From Saltatorellus ferox (GTDB lineage Bacteria; Planctomycetota; UBA1135; GCA-002686595), in the NCBI GenBank assembly GCA_007751475.1, contig CP036434.1, positions 2,542,001-2,606,000 of the forward strand: a DNA stretch of 64,000 nt. Reading direction: 5' to 3'. Position 1 is the first letter of the stretch. The number at the start of each line of letters is the position of its first letter. The notes under the pieces were generated by a model. That model worked only from the letters and a program-made list of their open reading frames with translations, searched no databases and was not told where the DNA came from. The position numbers and the translations under genes were made by a program. Below are positions 43,264 to 52,331 of the stretch, piece by piece.

Positions 43264-44205
43264 ATGCGAGCTCTACTTCTTGCGGCACTACTCGCCGCAG
43301 CCCCGGCCTGTCGAAGCGTCATGACACATGCCCCGAGAGCTTCGGTAGATGTACCCGCTGGCGTCGTGGAGGCCATCGCGGCCGCGACGACGAGGTCCGA
43401 TGGCGAGGTCTTCGTCGCCTATCGGGACCTCGGTGACGGCGCTTCCTGGGACGTCCGAGGCGACACCGTGGTCCACGCCGCCAGCACCATGAAGGTGCCG
43501 GTGATGGTCGCCCTGCACCGTCGCGCCTTCGAGGGCCGATTCGATCTCGAAGCGCCGATGAACGTGCACAACGGGTTCTCGAGCATCGTCGACGGTTCCC
43601 CCTACACGCTCGATCCCGCCGACGATTCGGACGCCGGGCTCTACGACCGCGTGGGCGAGAGCCTCCCCGCGTCGGAACTCTGCCGCCGGATGATCGTGAG
43701 GTCGAGCAACCTCGCGACGAACCTCCTCGTGGACGAACTCGGAGCGGACCAGATCCAGCGAACGATCGAGGGGCTGGGCGTCCGTCACATGCGCGTGCTG
43801 CGGGGCGTCGAGGACGGCAAGGCGTATCGCGCCGGCCTCTCCAACACGGCCACGGCGAGCGATCTCCGCGAGCTGCTCACGGCGATCGCCGAGGGCGTCG
43901 CGGTGAGCCCCGAACACTCGGACGCGATGCTGGAAACGCTCGCCGCCCAGGAGTTCTCCGAGCTGATCCCGGCGGGCCTGCCCGAGGGGATCCGGGTCGC
44001 CCACAAGACGGGGTCCATCACCGGGATTCTCCACGACGCGGCCATCGTGATGCCCGAGGGCGTGCCTCCGTACGTGCTGGTGATCCTGACGCGCGATTTC
44101 GCGGACTCCAAAGACGCAGCGGACGCCATCCGCGAAGTGACTCGCCGTGTCCACGCGAGCCGCGAACAAGAGGCCGCCGCCGGGGCGCCGCGCTCCACGC
44201 AGTAG
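43264..44205 (+). CDS. Class A beta-lactamase-like serine hydrolase, putative lipoprotein
   Basis: A 313-aa protein. ATG 43264 starts a hydrophobic leader (MRALLLAALLAAAPAC) with Cys16 in a lipobox-like setting. Class A motifs are present: the SxxK active site Ser74-T-M-Lys77, the SxN motif S147-S-N149, Glu183 in RGVEDG at the omega-loop glutamate position and K248-T-G250. Such enzymes hydrolyse beta-lactams or related amide bonds; environmental homologues may be penicillin-binding-protein-like peptidases. Whether it confers resistance cannot be told from sequence. The sigma-TM-receptor gene begins 95 bases downstream on the same strand. Confidence 0.88.
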   Translation: MRALLLAALLAAAPACRSVMTHAPRASVDVPAGVVEAIAAATTRSDGEVFVAYRDLGDGASWDVRGDTVVHAASTMKVPVMVALHRRAFEGRFDLEAPMNVHNGFSSIVDGSPYTLDPADDSDAGLYDRVGESLPASELCRRMIVRSSNLATNLLVDELGADQIQRTIEGLGVRHMRVLRGVEDGKAYRAGLSNTATASDLRELLTAIAEGVAVSPEHSDAMLETLAAQEFSELIPAGLPEGIRVAHKTGSITGILHDAAIVMPEGVPPYVLVILTRDFADSKDAADAIREVTRRVHASREQEAAAGAPRSTQ

Positions 44206-44299
44206 GGTTCACCACGGATTGGAGGAGTTTCGTGAAGTGAATGAGCGGCGGCCTGCGACTGCCGGGGTGAACCCTGTTTCTCGATCCCGGAGGTACCCC

Positions 44300-47200
44300 A
44301 TGACCACTTCACCTTCCCCTTCCCTCGAATCTCTCATGCACGCGCACGGGCCGTTCCTGCGGCGCCTGGCGCGCGCGCTCGTTCGGGATGAGCATCTCGC
44401 GGAGGAGCTGGTGCAGGACACCTGGCTCGCAGCCCATGCGGCGGCGGAGCCGATCCGCGAGCAGCGCGCCTGGCTGGGCACGGTCCTGCGCCGCCGCGCC
44501 GCTTCGGTCCAGAGGAGCGCATCCTCCGCTCTTGCGCTGAAGGGCGCGGGAAGCCTACCGAACGCCGTGCCCGGTGAAGAGAAAACGAGCGCCAGCAGCT
44601 CCGACGTGCTCGCTCTGCTCGAACGAGAGCGCCTGCTCGCCGCCGCCGTGGAGCGGCTCGAGGAACCCTACCGGACCGCGGTGTTCCTGCGCTACCACGA
44701 GGACCTGCTGCCGCGCCGCATCGCGAAGGAGACGGGCGCGCCCGTGAAAACGGTCATGACGAGGATTCGACGTGGGCTCGAGAAGCTGAAGGTCGACCTC
44801 GACCGGGAGCTCGGCGCGGACGACGAAGGCCGGTCGCTCTGGTTCAGCGCGATCGCGCCCCTGGGGCTGGAGTGGGGTGGGAGCGCGCCAGCCGCCGGAC
44901 CCGCAACGTCCTCGGGTTCTGCCGTGTGGCCGATCAAGGCGACGGGCCTGGCTGTGCTGGGAGCGGCCGCCGCCATCGCTCTGGTGGTGGCGCTTCAGGC
45001 TCCAGAGATCCGGTCCATGCCGGTGCTCGAAGCTCCCACCCGGCCGACCGCCGTGCTCCCGGGCGAGATGGCTCTGGGGGCAATCGGTGCGCCCGCCAGC
45101 AGCCCCGCGGCGGAGCCGCTCTCCGTGGCCGTGACCACGGGCTCGGCCCGCCAGGCCGAGACGAGCACGCTTCGAGTGCGCGTGGTGGACGCGGAGGGCG
45201 AACCCGCGAGCGGCGAGAACGTGCTGTTCACGTCAGGAGGCTACGGTGGCGAGGTCTCCAGCGTCTGGCTGGCAGTGTCCGAGGCGGGCGGGGTGGCAAC
45301 GTTCACGGTGCCGCCGGGCATCCGAGGGGTGGCGCGTCATGCGGCGAGCGCGGGCGACCTCGTCGTCGAGTCGACGCCTGGTTCCGGCGAGGCCGCCGAG
45401 GTGACGCTGCCCATGGCCAAAATGGCTCCTGTGGTCGGGCGCGTGCTCGGGGCCGATGGCGAACCCGTGGCGGGCGCGCGGGTGTACCTCGTTTCGACGG
45501 GGACGACCCCGGCGAACCCGACATTCGCGGCCATCTCCGGTCCAGATGGCGCCTACTCGCTGCGATCTGGCAGCGAGAACTCACTCATGGCGGTGCATGG
45601 GGCCCTGGCGCCTTCCGATCTTCAGAGACTCCGGCTGGTTCCGTGGGACAACGATCGCTGGAGCGGCGTGGACCTCGTGCTGGGGGAAGCCGGCAGCGCG
45701 CTCACGGGTCGCGTCGTGGACGAGAACGGCGACCCGATCGCAGGAGCCGCCGTGCACGCGGGGCCGCGTGGTGGGGTCATCGGCGGTTCGCATCCAGGGG
45801 GCACACCGTACCCGGTGCTCGCGATGACGGACGAAGAGGGGCGGTTCGCTTACCCGGCCGCGATCTCTCCGGGTGAGCATCCTGTCACCGTGACGCGCGC
45901 AGGGCTCGCGCCCTCGGTGAGGAAGGTGGACTTCAGCGGCGCCCCCGTTGAACTCGAGATCACGATGGTGGGCGGCACTCTGGTGCAAGGGCAGGTGCTC
46001 GCCGCCGACGGAACCCCTGCGGTCCAGGCCTGGGTGGACTACGTCGAGCCCGGCGCCCGAACCCTGGATCGACTGACCACGTACTCGCACGGTAGCTCGA
46101 CGGACGAGAACGGTCACTTCGCGCTTCATCACGTTCCTTCAGGTACGCACGAACTGCGCGCCGTTTCCCAGCGCGACGAGGAGCTGGCCCGGGCCAGCGC
46201 GGTGATCGCCCCAGAGGACGAGACACTGGAGCAGAACCTGCAGCTGAGCCTGGAGCCCATGATCGCAGGGCGCGTGGTGGACATGGGGGGCCAGCCCATC
46301 ACGGGGCTCTACATCGGTGCGGAGCCGCCTTTCGGGAATGCCTACCGGCGCGAGGTTCGCACCGACGCGGAGGGGCGCTTTCGCCTGACCGCGCTGCCAC
46401 CACTGGAGCAAGCGCCTCTCCCGGATCGCTTCTGGACGGTGAGCGTCAGCAGTCCCGGCAAGAAGCCCAGGCCCGTTCTCGCCACCCGGGAGCTCGTCGC
46501 GCCTGGGACCCTGGACCTCGAGTTCGAGGTGCCCTTTGCCGGGGAATCTGCCGCCGTGCTCGTCGGGAGCGTGGACAGTTCATTGATGGGGGCCCTCGTG
46601 CTCCTGATGCCCGCTGGCTGGGCACCCGGAGTCGGGCCCAGCGGGGCGCCCGTTCTTTACTCCAGCGACGATGGCCGCTTCGAGCATGGTCCTGTCGCGC
46701 CGGGAACCTACTACCTGGAAGCGCGCCGCAACCAGGAGATCATCGCGTCAAGAACCGGCATCGAGGTGGGAATCGCCGGGCTGGTGGACGTCGGTACCTT
46801 GGCCGAGACACCGGGAGCGACGCTGGAGTTCGAACTCGCCTTCGAGATGCCCGACGGGTTCCCCGAGGCCGTACGCGAGCCGCTCTTGAGCCAGCAGCAC
46901 ATCGTCATCGAGCGCGGCGGGCGAACGGTGGTCCTCGACCGCACGGAGAGTGGCTGGCGCTCCCAGGGACACCTGGAGGCGGGGGAATGGAGCGTGCGCA
47001 TCCTTCGGGGAGAGCGACTCCTCCTCCCGCCGACGACCGTCACGCTGGTGGAGGGGGAGACCACGTCCCTGGTGGGTCAGGGTGCTGTGGGCGCCCATGT
47101 CCCGGTCCGCGTGCTGATGCCTGATGCGGAAGCCTGGAGCCGCGCTTCCGTCCGCGCCTATTCAACCTCGGGGACCCTGCTGTCGACGACGAACGAGTGG

Positions 47201-47371
47201 TCGCCCGCTGACTTGAAAGAGAACGGCGCGCTGTCGTTCCATGCGCTGGCAATCCCCGGTGAGTGCGACCTCGCGCTCGTGATCGACGGCGTCGAGGCGG
47301 CGACTCGCCAGCGCGCGACGGTGCTCCCGATCTTCGAGCCATCGGTCGAGGTGGAGATCGACGCGCGGTGA
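44300..47371 (+). CDS. ECF sigma factor fused through a membrane helix to carboxypeptidase-regulatory-like domains
   Basis: A 1023-aa paralogue of the fusion at 13807. GGAGG at 44289-44293 precedes ATG 44300 by six bases and decides the start against an upstream in-frame ATG. Sigma region 2 spans about 10-70 (RRLARALVRDEHLAEELVQDTW), region 4 about 105-170 (RYHEDLLPRRIAKETGAPVKTVMTRIRRG), and a membrane helix about 214-233 (ATGLAVLGAAAAIALVVALQ). About 790 residues of Ig-like carboxypeptidase-regulatory repeats follow (VRVVDAEGEPASGENVLF, GRVLGADGEPVAGARVYL, GRVVDENGDPIAGAAVHAG). It is probably a membrane-bound sigma factor responding to an extracytoplasmic cue; no anti-sigma gene is adjacent. 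Confidence 0.85.
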   Translation: MTTSPSPSLESLMHAHGPFLRRLARALVRDEHLAEELVQDTWLAAHAAAEPIREQRAWLGTVLRRRAASVQRSASSALALKGAGSLPNAVPGEEKTSASSSDVLALLERERLLAAAVERLEEPYRTAVFLRYHEDLLPRRIAKETGAPVKTVMTRIRRGLEKLKVDLDRELGADDEGRSLWFSAIAPLGLEWGGSAPAAGPATSSGSAVWPIKATGLAVLGAAAAIALVVALQAPEIRSMPVLEAPTRPTAVLPGEMALGAIGAPASSPAAEPLSVAVTTGSARQAETSTLRVRVVDAEGEPASGENVLFTSGGYGGEVSSVWLAVSEAGGVATFTVPPGIRGVARHAASAGDLVVESTPGSGEAAEVTLPMAKMAPVVGRVLGADGEPVAGARVYLVSTGTTPANPTFAAISGPDGAYSLRSGSENSLMAVHGALAPSDLQRLRLVPWDNDRWSGVDLVLGEAGSALTGRVVDENGDPIAGAAVHAGPRGGVIGGSHPGGTPYPVLAMTDEEGRFAYPAAISPGEHPVTVTRAGLAPSVRKVDFSGAPVELEITMVGGTLVQGQVLAADGTPAVQAWVDYVEPGARTLDRLTTYSHGSSTDENGHFALHHVPSGTHELRAVSQRDEELARASAVIAPEDETLEQNLQLSLEPMIAGRVVDMGGQPITGLYIGAEPPFGNAYRREVRTDAEGRFRLTALPPLEQAPLPDRFWTVSVSSPGKKPRPVLATRELVAPGTLDLEFEVPFAGESAAVLVGSVDSSLMGALVLLMPAGWAPGVGPSGAPVLYSSDDGRFEHGPVAPGTYYLEARRNQEIIASRTGIEVGIAGLVDVGTLAETPGATLEFELAFEMPDGFPEAVREPLLSQQHIVIERGGRTVVLDRTESGWRSQGHLEAGEWSVRILRGERLLLPPTTVTLVEGETTSLVGQGAVGAHVPVRVLMPDAEAWSRASVRAYSTSGTLLSTTNEWSPADLKENGALSFHALAIPGECDLALVIDGVEAATRQRATVLPIFEPSVEVEIDAR

Positions 47372-47559
47372 GTAAAGCAGTCATCACGCGTTTCGCGGGA
47401 TGTCTCCCGGCGCTGGCGTCCCTCGAGACTGACCGATGAAGCGGAGCGGCTGCCGCGAGTCCTCTGGCCCGCGGCAACTTTCAGTGCGCTTCTTCGCCGG
47501 GGCAGCATGCCCAGCCTGGGCGCTCCTCGTGGGACACCAGGGACGGTACTCGGTACGCT

Positions 47560-49695
47560 ATGGGCATGCTACTCGATGTCCAAGCGTTCCGACGCCGCGT
47601 TCAGTTCGACCTGGATGGACTCGTCGGTGACCTCCAGCAGGAGACACGCCGTGCCTCGCCAGGTGAAGCGGGCGCCTGGCGAAATTCTCTCCCCGCCCTT
47701 TCGGATGTCCTCGTCAGCGACGACCTGCAGTCTTTCCACGTCCAAGTTGGAAGCCTTGGTAGCCTCGCCTTGGAGTACCGACTCCCGGCTTCGACCTCTT
47801 GGGCCGACGCGGTGCTCCTCGGCCGCGGCGAGACGCGGCCCTCCGCCGTCATCGTCGAACTCAAGGACTGGCGCACGGACGGAGACGAACCAGGCCCTAC
47901 CGAAGGACTGATCCGGCACGCCAAACGCGAACAACTCCACCCCTCGGATCAGGTGCGGGGATACGCCGAGTACAGCCAGCGTTTTCATAGCGTCGTGCAG
48001 GACGAGGAGGCGGACGTCTCGGGCTGCGTCTTCTTCACCTTCGCTTCAGATGTGCAGCCGTACCGAGAGAAGCCCCATGAGATCTTGGCAGGGCACTACC
48101 CGATCTTTGCCCGTTCAGAGTCGGATGTGCTGAAGCGCTTCCCTGCCTTTCTGAAGGCAAGGCTTCGAAAGCCTGACCCGGGATTCGCCGAGCGATTTAC
48201 GCGGGGCGCTTACAGACAGGATCGAGGTTTCATGGTCCAGGTTTCCAAAGCCCTGCAGGACGAAGCCACAAGTCCGTTCGTCTTGCTGGACGAGCAGCGA
48301 ACCGGCTTCGAGAAGTGCATGAAACAGGTCAACCGGTCCCTCAGGCCAGCCAAGTCGAAGGTCCGGCAGAAGCCCGGTTCGAAGTCCGTCGTGATCATCA
48401 AGGGCCCACCCGGGTCAGGCAAGTCCGCTATAGCGGCTCACCTCTGGGCGCGCCTGGCCGCGGACGAAAGCATCGACGGGGCGGTCGTCATGACCACGAC
48501 TTCGGGGTCCCAGCGCTCCAACTGGGAGACCCTCTTCGAGCGAGCGACCAAGACGCGCCTGGCCCGCGGCGTCATCAAGAAGGCCAACCAATACAATCCT
48601 GGTCTGTCGCCGCGCTGGGTCAAGGAGCGGCGCGACCGAGGGCAGGAGACGGAGATCGAAACCTGGCGCGAGAACCTGAGAGCCCATCGAATCGAGGTCC
48701 AAGAGTTGCGCTGCCCCGACAATGCCTATGCGATCTCCATCGTCGACGAGGCCCACGCCCTGATCGACCCCACGGCCGCCGGTAAGCGAGGCATTCCGCC
48801 TTCCGGCTGGGCCATGCACGCGGGGCCCCAGGCCTATCACATCCTGCGCGCCTCCAAGGTGAGCGTCTTCCTCTTGGATGGTGACCAGAGCTACCGCGAC
48901 AACGAAACCACGACGATCGACTCGATCAAACGCTTCGCCAAAGAGCTTGGAGCCACAGAGATCGAAGAGGTCGACCTTTCGGGCCACCAGTTCCGCTGCG
49001 CAGGTGCCGCCGAATACGTGGACTGGATCGAGCAGACCCTTGGGCTCAAAGAATCGAACGGCACGAACCTCCGCTGGCGTTCAAGTGCCGGCGGACCTTT
49101 CCGGTTCGAGGTCGCTGCGACGCCGTCCGAGCTGGAAGAGAAGCTGAGGTTCGAGAATGAACGCGGCCATTCGGTCCGCCTCTTGGCCTCCTATGCGCGC
49201 CCCTGGATTACCAAGAAGGCCGCAAGCCCGAACGGACTTCCCCGGGAAGCCCGTGACTTTCAAATCACCTACGATGGGGCCGACGGTCCTTCCACCTGGT
49301 CCGCTGTTTGGAACTTCGCCCCGGAGCAGGACTACACCCTCTTCGTCCAGGCGCCGCCGGGAAGCTACATGGCAAAAGAACCCCTGGGCGAAGTCGGCTG
49401 CCCCTATGTCGTACGCGGGTTCGACTTCGACTACATCGGGCTCCTGTGGCTAGAGGACCTTGTTTGGCGCGAGGATCGCTGGGTCATCCAGCTGGATCAC
49501 GTGCATGAGTCCGCTTGGAAGAAGACCAAATCCGAGGCCAAGAAGGAGAAGGCCCCCGGGCCCGCCACCGCGGAGCTCTTGCAGCGACTCCAGCGTGGCT
49601 ACCGAATCCTCCTGACCCACGCCATGCTTGGGGCCTACGTCTGGTTCGCAGACGAAGAGACGCGGCTTCACGTTGAGTGGCTCCTCGCGCACTGA
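47560..49695 (+). CDS. PD-(D/E)XK nuclease-DUF2075 helicase protein
   Basis: A 711-aa protein, probably a nucleic-acid enzyme. The N-terminal domain has a PD-(D/E)XK-like pattern: Asp83 in WADAVLLG and Glu100-L-Lys102 in AVIVELKDW. The C-terminal DUF2075 (Schlafen-like, SF1 helicase-related) part has Walker A GPPGSGKS (282-289), Walker B SIVDEAHA (Asp396-Glu397), FLLDGDQSY and QFRCAGA. Related proteins are found in accessory and defence regions, although the family is not proven to be defensive. Base composition seems slightly lower in GC than neighbours, hinting at transfer. It stands alone without recognised partners. A second ATG two codons on is an alternative start. Confidence 0.8.
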   Translation: MGMLLDVQAFRRRVQFDLDGLVGDLQQETRRASPGEAGAWRNSLPALSDVLVSDDLQSFHVQVGSLGSLALEYRLPASTSWADAVLLGRGETRPSAVIVELKDWRTDGDEPGPTEGLIRHAKREQLHPSDQVRGYAEYSQRFHSVVQDEEADVSGCVFFTFASDVQPYREKPHEILAGHYPIFARSESDVLKRFPAFLKARLRKPDPGFAERFTRGAYRQDRGFMVQVSKALQDEATSPFVLLDEQRTGFEKCMKQVNRSLRPAKSKVRQKPGSKSVVIIKGPPGSGKSAIAAHLWARLAADESIDGAVVMTTTSGSQRSNWETLFERATKTRLARGVIKKANQYNPGLSPRWVKERRDRGQETEIETWRENLRAHRIEVQELRCPDNAYAISIVDEAHALIDPTAAGKRGIPPSGWAMHAGPQAYHILRASKVSVFLLDGDQSYRDNETTTIDSIKRFAKELGATEIEEVDLSGHQFRCAGAAEYVDWIEQTLGLKESNGTNLRWRSSAGGPFRFEVAATPSELEEKLRFENERGHSVRLLASYARPWITKKAASPNGLPREARDFQITYDGADGPSTWSAVWNFAPEQDYTLFVQAPPGSYMAKEPLGEVGCPYVVRGFDFDYIGLLWLEDLVWREDRWVIQLDHVHESAWKKTKSEAKKEKAPGPATAELLQRLQRGYRILLTHAMLGAYVWFADEETRLHVEWLLAH

Positions 49696-49834
49696 TGCCA
49701 CGGATAGGCAGCCCCACGATTCTCCGCGAGTGGCAGGTCTCCGCGAGTGGCAGGCGAAGCCGCTTTCTCGGCTCCCGCGTCACAAAATCAGCTGGCGGCT
49801 TGACGCGCGGCGTGCTCCTTCGCCACATGCTTCC

Positions 49835-50299
49835 ATGGAAACGCTCTTCGACGAAACCTCGCCAAGGCACTTCACGGATCGGATTCAGGCCCTCGGCCCT
49901 GACAGCTCGGCCCGGTGGGGGAAGATGAACGTCCAGGAGATGCTCGAGCACTGCGTGCTCGGCGTCGGCGTGCCGCTCGGCAAGGTCGTGATCCCGCGCA
50001 GGATGGTCGGACGCCTCTTCGGATGGCTGGGGAAGCGCCTGGCCATCGATAGCGATAAGCCCTTCTCCAGGAACGCGCCCACGGACCCCGCCCTCCTGAT
50101 GAAGGCACCGAGCGTCGACGCCGGGCGCGTCGAGGCGCTCAAGGCGGAGCTGATCGCGGACGTTCTCGAGCTACATCGCCGCGGGCCGGCGGGGATGCCG
50201 GAGGCGCCGCATCCTTTCTTCGGGAAGCTCACGCCGGCGGAGTGGGACAAGCTGAGCGCGAAGCACCTCGACCATCATCTGCGTCAGTTCGGCTGCTGA
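49835..50299 (+). CDS. DUF1569 (DinB-like) protein
   Basis: A 154-aa protein of the DUF1569 family, part of the DinB/YfiT four-helix superfamily. Features are the N-terminal FTDRIQALGPDSSARWGKMNVQEMLEHC, FGWLGKRLAI, and HPFFGKLTPAEWDKLSAKHLDHHLRQFG, with conserved His residues in positions that bind metal in related proteins. Function is unknown; relatives are linked to thiol-dependent or small-molecule transferase reactions. ATG 49835 was chosen because homology starts there; an upstream in-frame start lies in Arg/Pro-rich sequence. Its last 16 bases overlap the end of the convergent DUF2293 gene. Confidence 0.8.
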   Translation: METLFDETSPRHFTDRIQALGPDSSARWGKMNVQEMLEHCVLGVGVPLGKVVIPRRMVGRLFGWLGKRLAIDSDKPFSRNAPTDPALLMKAPSVDAGRVEALKAELIADVLELHRRGPAGMPEAPHPFFGKLTPAEWDKLSAKHLDHHLRQFGC

Positions 50300-50979
50300 G
50301 ACGAGGTCCCTGCGGAGAGCGCCCGCGCGAGTGGGCACCTCGAGGGGTCCACTCGCTCGCCGCGCCGGTAGCCGTCCAGCAGCTCGGACGACCGTTGCGC
50401 CAGCTCGCGCCGGACCTCGCGGCGCCGGCCCTTGACCCTCGCGATCTTCATCGAGTCGTAGGCCGTCGTCTGGTGCCGCATCCACGCGATCACGGCGGCC
50501 TCCGCGCGGCGGTCCGTCGAGATCCGCTTCGTCCTCGCGACCGTTCCGCTGCCGACCGGCGTCGCGTGCTCGGTGACGGCCCTGGCCAGCGCTCGAGACA
50601 GTTCGTCGTGGGTCAGCGGGAAGTCCAGGAAGCGCAGGACTTCCTCGTTGAACTCCTCCACGTAGGCGGCCTGCTCGCGCTCGCGGCGGGCCCTGCCGGC
50701 GTCCAGCTTCTTCCGGTACGCGGGGTCCTCGCGCTCGCCCTCCAGGGCCGCCGTCACCTCGGCGATGACCGAGCGGGACGCCCAGACGCCGCGGCCGAAC
50801 CGCTTTCGCCCGCGCTTTTCGGACATGACCCAGTGGTCTGTGGACTTCTTCACACGGCGGGTGGCCGCCGCGTCGCCGGGAGGCAGGAGGTCCCAGTCGG
50901 CGGGCACCTCCAGGACCTCGCCTTTCTCGTTCCGGACGGTACGTGCACGGGGGCCGGGCTCAACCTGTAGCTGGTTCAT
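50284..50979 (-). CDS. DUF2293 domain protein
   Basis: A 231-aa protein with a C-terminal DUF2293 domain (PF10056) recognised from RRAEAAVIAWMRHQTTAYDS, MKIARVKGRRREVRRELA and SSELLDGYRRGE. The domain is found in bacteria and fungi and its function is unknown. The N-terminal part has EKGEVLEVPADWDLLPPGDAA and a highly basic, nucleic-acid-binding-like region (TRRVKKSTDHW, KRGRKRFGRGVW). The start at 50979 was chosen because the longer frame upstream is antisense to the propeller gene. Overlaps the convergent DUF1569 gene by 16 bases and is divergent from the PQQ-propeller gene. Confidence 0.8.
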   Translation of the reverse strand: MNQLQVEPGPRARTVRNEKGEVLEVPADWDLLPPGDAAATRRVKKSTDHWVMSEKRGRKRFGRGVWASRSVIAEVTAALEGEREDPAYRKKLDAGRARREREQAAYVEEFNEEVLRFLDFPLTHDELSRALARAVTEHATPVGSGTVARTKRISTDRRAEAAVIAWMRHQTTAYDSMKIARVKGRRREVRRELAQRSSELLDGYRRGERVDPSRCPLARALSAGTSSQQPN

Positions 50980-51057
50980 GGGGGATCTCGCTGGCGGGGC
51001 GGAGATGAATACTAGCCAGTCCACGAAAGTCCTCTCCGCCATCGTTACCATTTCGTC

Positions 51058-52083
51058 ATGACCAGCACCGCGAAGAGGCGATGGAGCCGCGAACTCGAAA
51101 CCGAGGTCGATGGAATTGCATTCGATTCCACCGGACCTGTTCTGCTGCACGGGTACGACCCGCCAGCGGGCGGCAAGTGGCTCGACGACGTGATTCCAGG
51201 GAAGCTCGGCGCCTTCGATCGCTCGACCGGCGAGCGACTCTGGATCGCCCCTTGTGAGGTCGGCTACGGACGCGGCTTCGGCGCGGGGATCGGCCAGCAG
51301 GGTCAGGTCATCGTGCTCGGTCCGAGCCAGGGCGGACACCGCATCGTGCGGATGTCGGTCGCGAACGGCGAACTCCTGGAGGCCGCGGACATCCAGGCCT
51401 TCGATACCGCGCTCGTCAGCGCCGACGCCGTGGTTTGCAGCAACGCGCGGCTCGTCTGGGGCCTCGATGCGCTCCGTCTCTCGGAAACGTGGAGCTACGG
51501 CCGCGAGGGCGAGCGCTATCACGGGGTCGTGCGGCTCGGCGGCACGGTCTTCGTCGTCGTTTCGAACACCGACAGCGGCAAGTACGGCGTCATCAGGCTC
51601 GATGCCAGGACGGGCGCCTTCAAGGGCAACCTGGTAGGGCTGTCGCTGCCGATCATCCGCGGTATCGGCGCCACCGCCGAGACGGTCGTGCTCGTCACCA
51701 GCGAGCTCGACCTCATCCTGGAGAACGATCAGCGCATGGACTTCATGATGAAGCTCGCCTCGCACCCGGACGAAGGTCCGCGCGATACGCTGAGCCTCGT
51801 CGCGCTACGGGCCGACGCGTCGCCAGGAGAAGCTCCGCTCTGGTACTCGATCCTCGAAACCAAGCCAATCGACGACCTCCCGGACGCCTCCATCACGGCG
51901 AACAGCGGCAAGGTCTACGTCGAGCGCCGCGCGCATCTCAGGGCGCTCGACGCGCTCACGGGGCGCGAACTCGGGGCGTGGACGGTTCCCGGCCTCGACG
52001 AGAAGATCGCGTGGACCGTCGTGGACGGCGCGGGCCTTCTCGCCGAGGAGACCCGGGTGTCCGTTTTCGAGCTTCCCGCCTGA
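51058..52083 (+). CDS. PQQ-like beta-propeller repeat protein
   Basis: A 341-aa protein composed of propeller-type repeats resembling the PQQ-like family: GKLGAFDRSTGERLWIAPCEV, GVIRLDARTGAFKGNLVG, HLRALDALTGRELGAWTVPG, each with a [A/D]-x-[D/T]-TG-E/R pattern. There is no signal peptide, so it is probably cytoplasmic. Such proteins bind ligands or partners; no catalytic motif is visible. The gene is divergent from DUF2293 (78 bases between starts). Role unknown. Confidence 0.75.
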   Translation: MTSTAKRRWSRELETEVDGIAFDSTGPVLLHGYDPPAGGKWLDDVIPGKLGAFDRSTGERLWIAPCEVGYGRGFGAGIGQQGQVIVLGPSQGGHRIVRMSVANGELLEAADIQAFDTALVSADAVVCSNARLVWGLDALRLSETWSYGREGERYHGVVRLGGTVFVVVSNTDSGKYGVIRLDARTGAFKGNLVGLSLPIIRGIGATAETVVLVTSELDLILENDQRMDFMMKLASHPDEGPRDTLSLVALRADASPGEAPLWYSILETKPIDDLPDASITANSGKVYVERRAHLRALDALTGRELGAWTVPGLDEKIAWTVVDGAGLLAEETRVSVFELPA

Positions 52084-52331
52084 CTCTTCCTCCCGGCGAT
52101 CGCGGCTCGGACCCGCTTATGGCGAGGCCTTCCCCCCGGCGGCGATTCTTTTTGGTATCTCTCTGATCTGACGTCCCGGCCAGCCGGCCCAGGGGCGCAT
52201 CCACCCGAGCGGGCTACTTCCGTCGATCGACTCCAGGCTGGGCGCCGTTCCATCCGCCGTCATCGAGTCGTGGTCTGCTGCCAATCCCCAACGGCCAGCT
52301 GGCATCTGCCAGCGCCTCGAAGAAAAACAGC

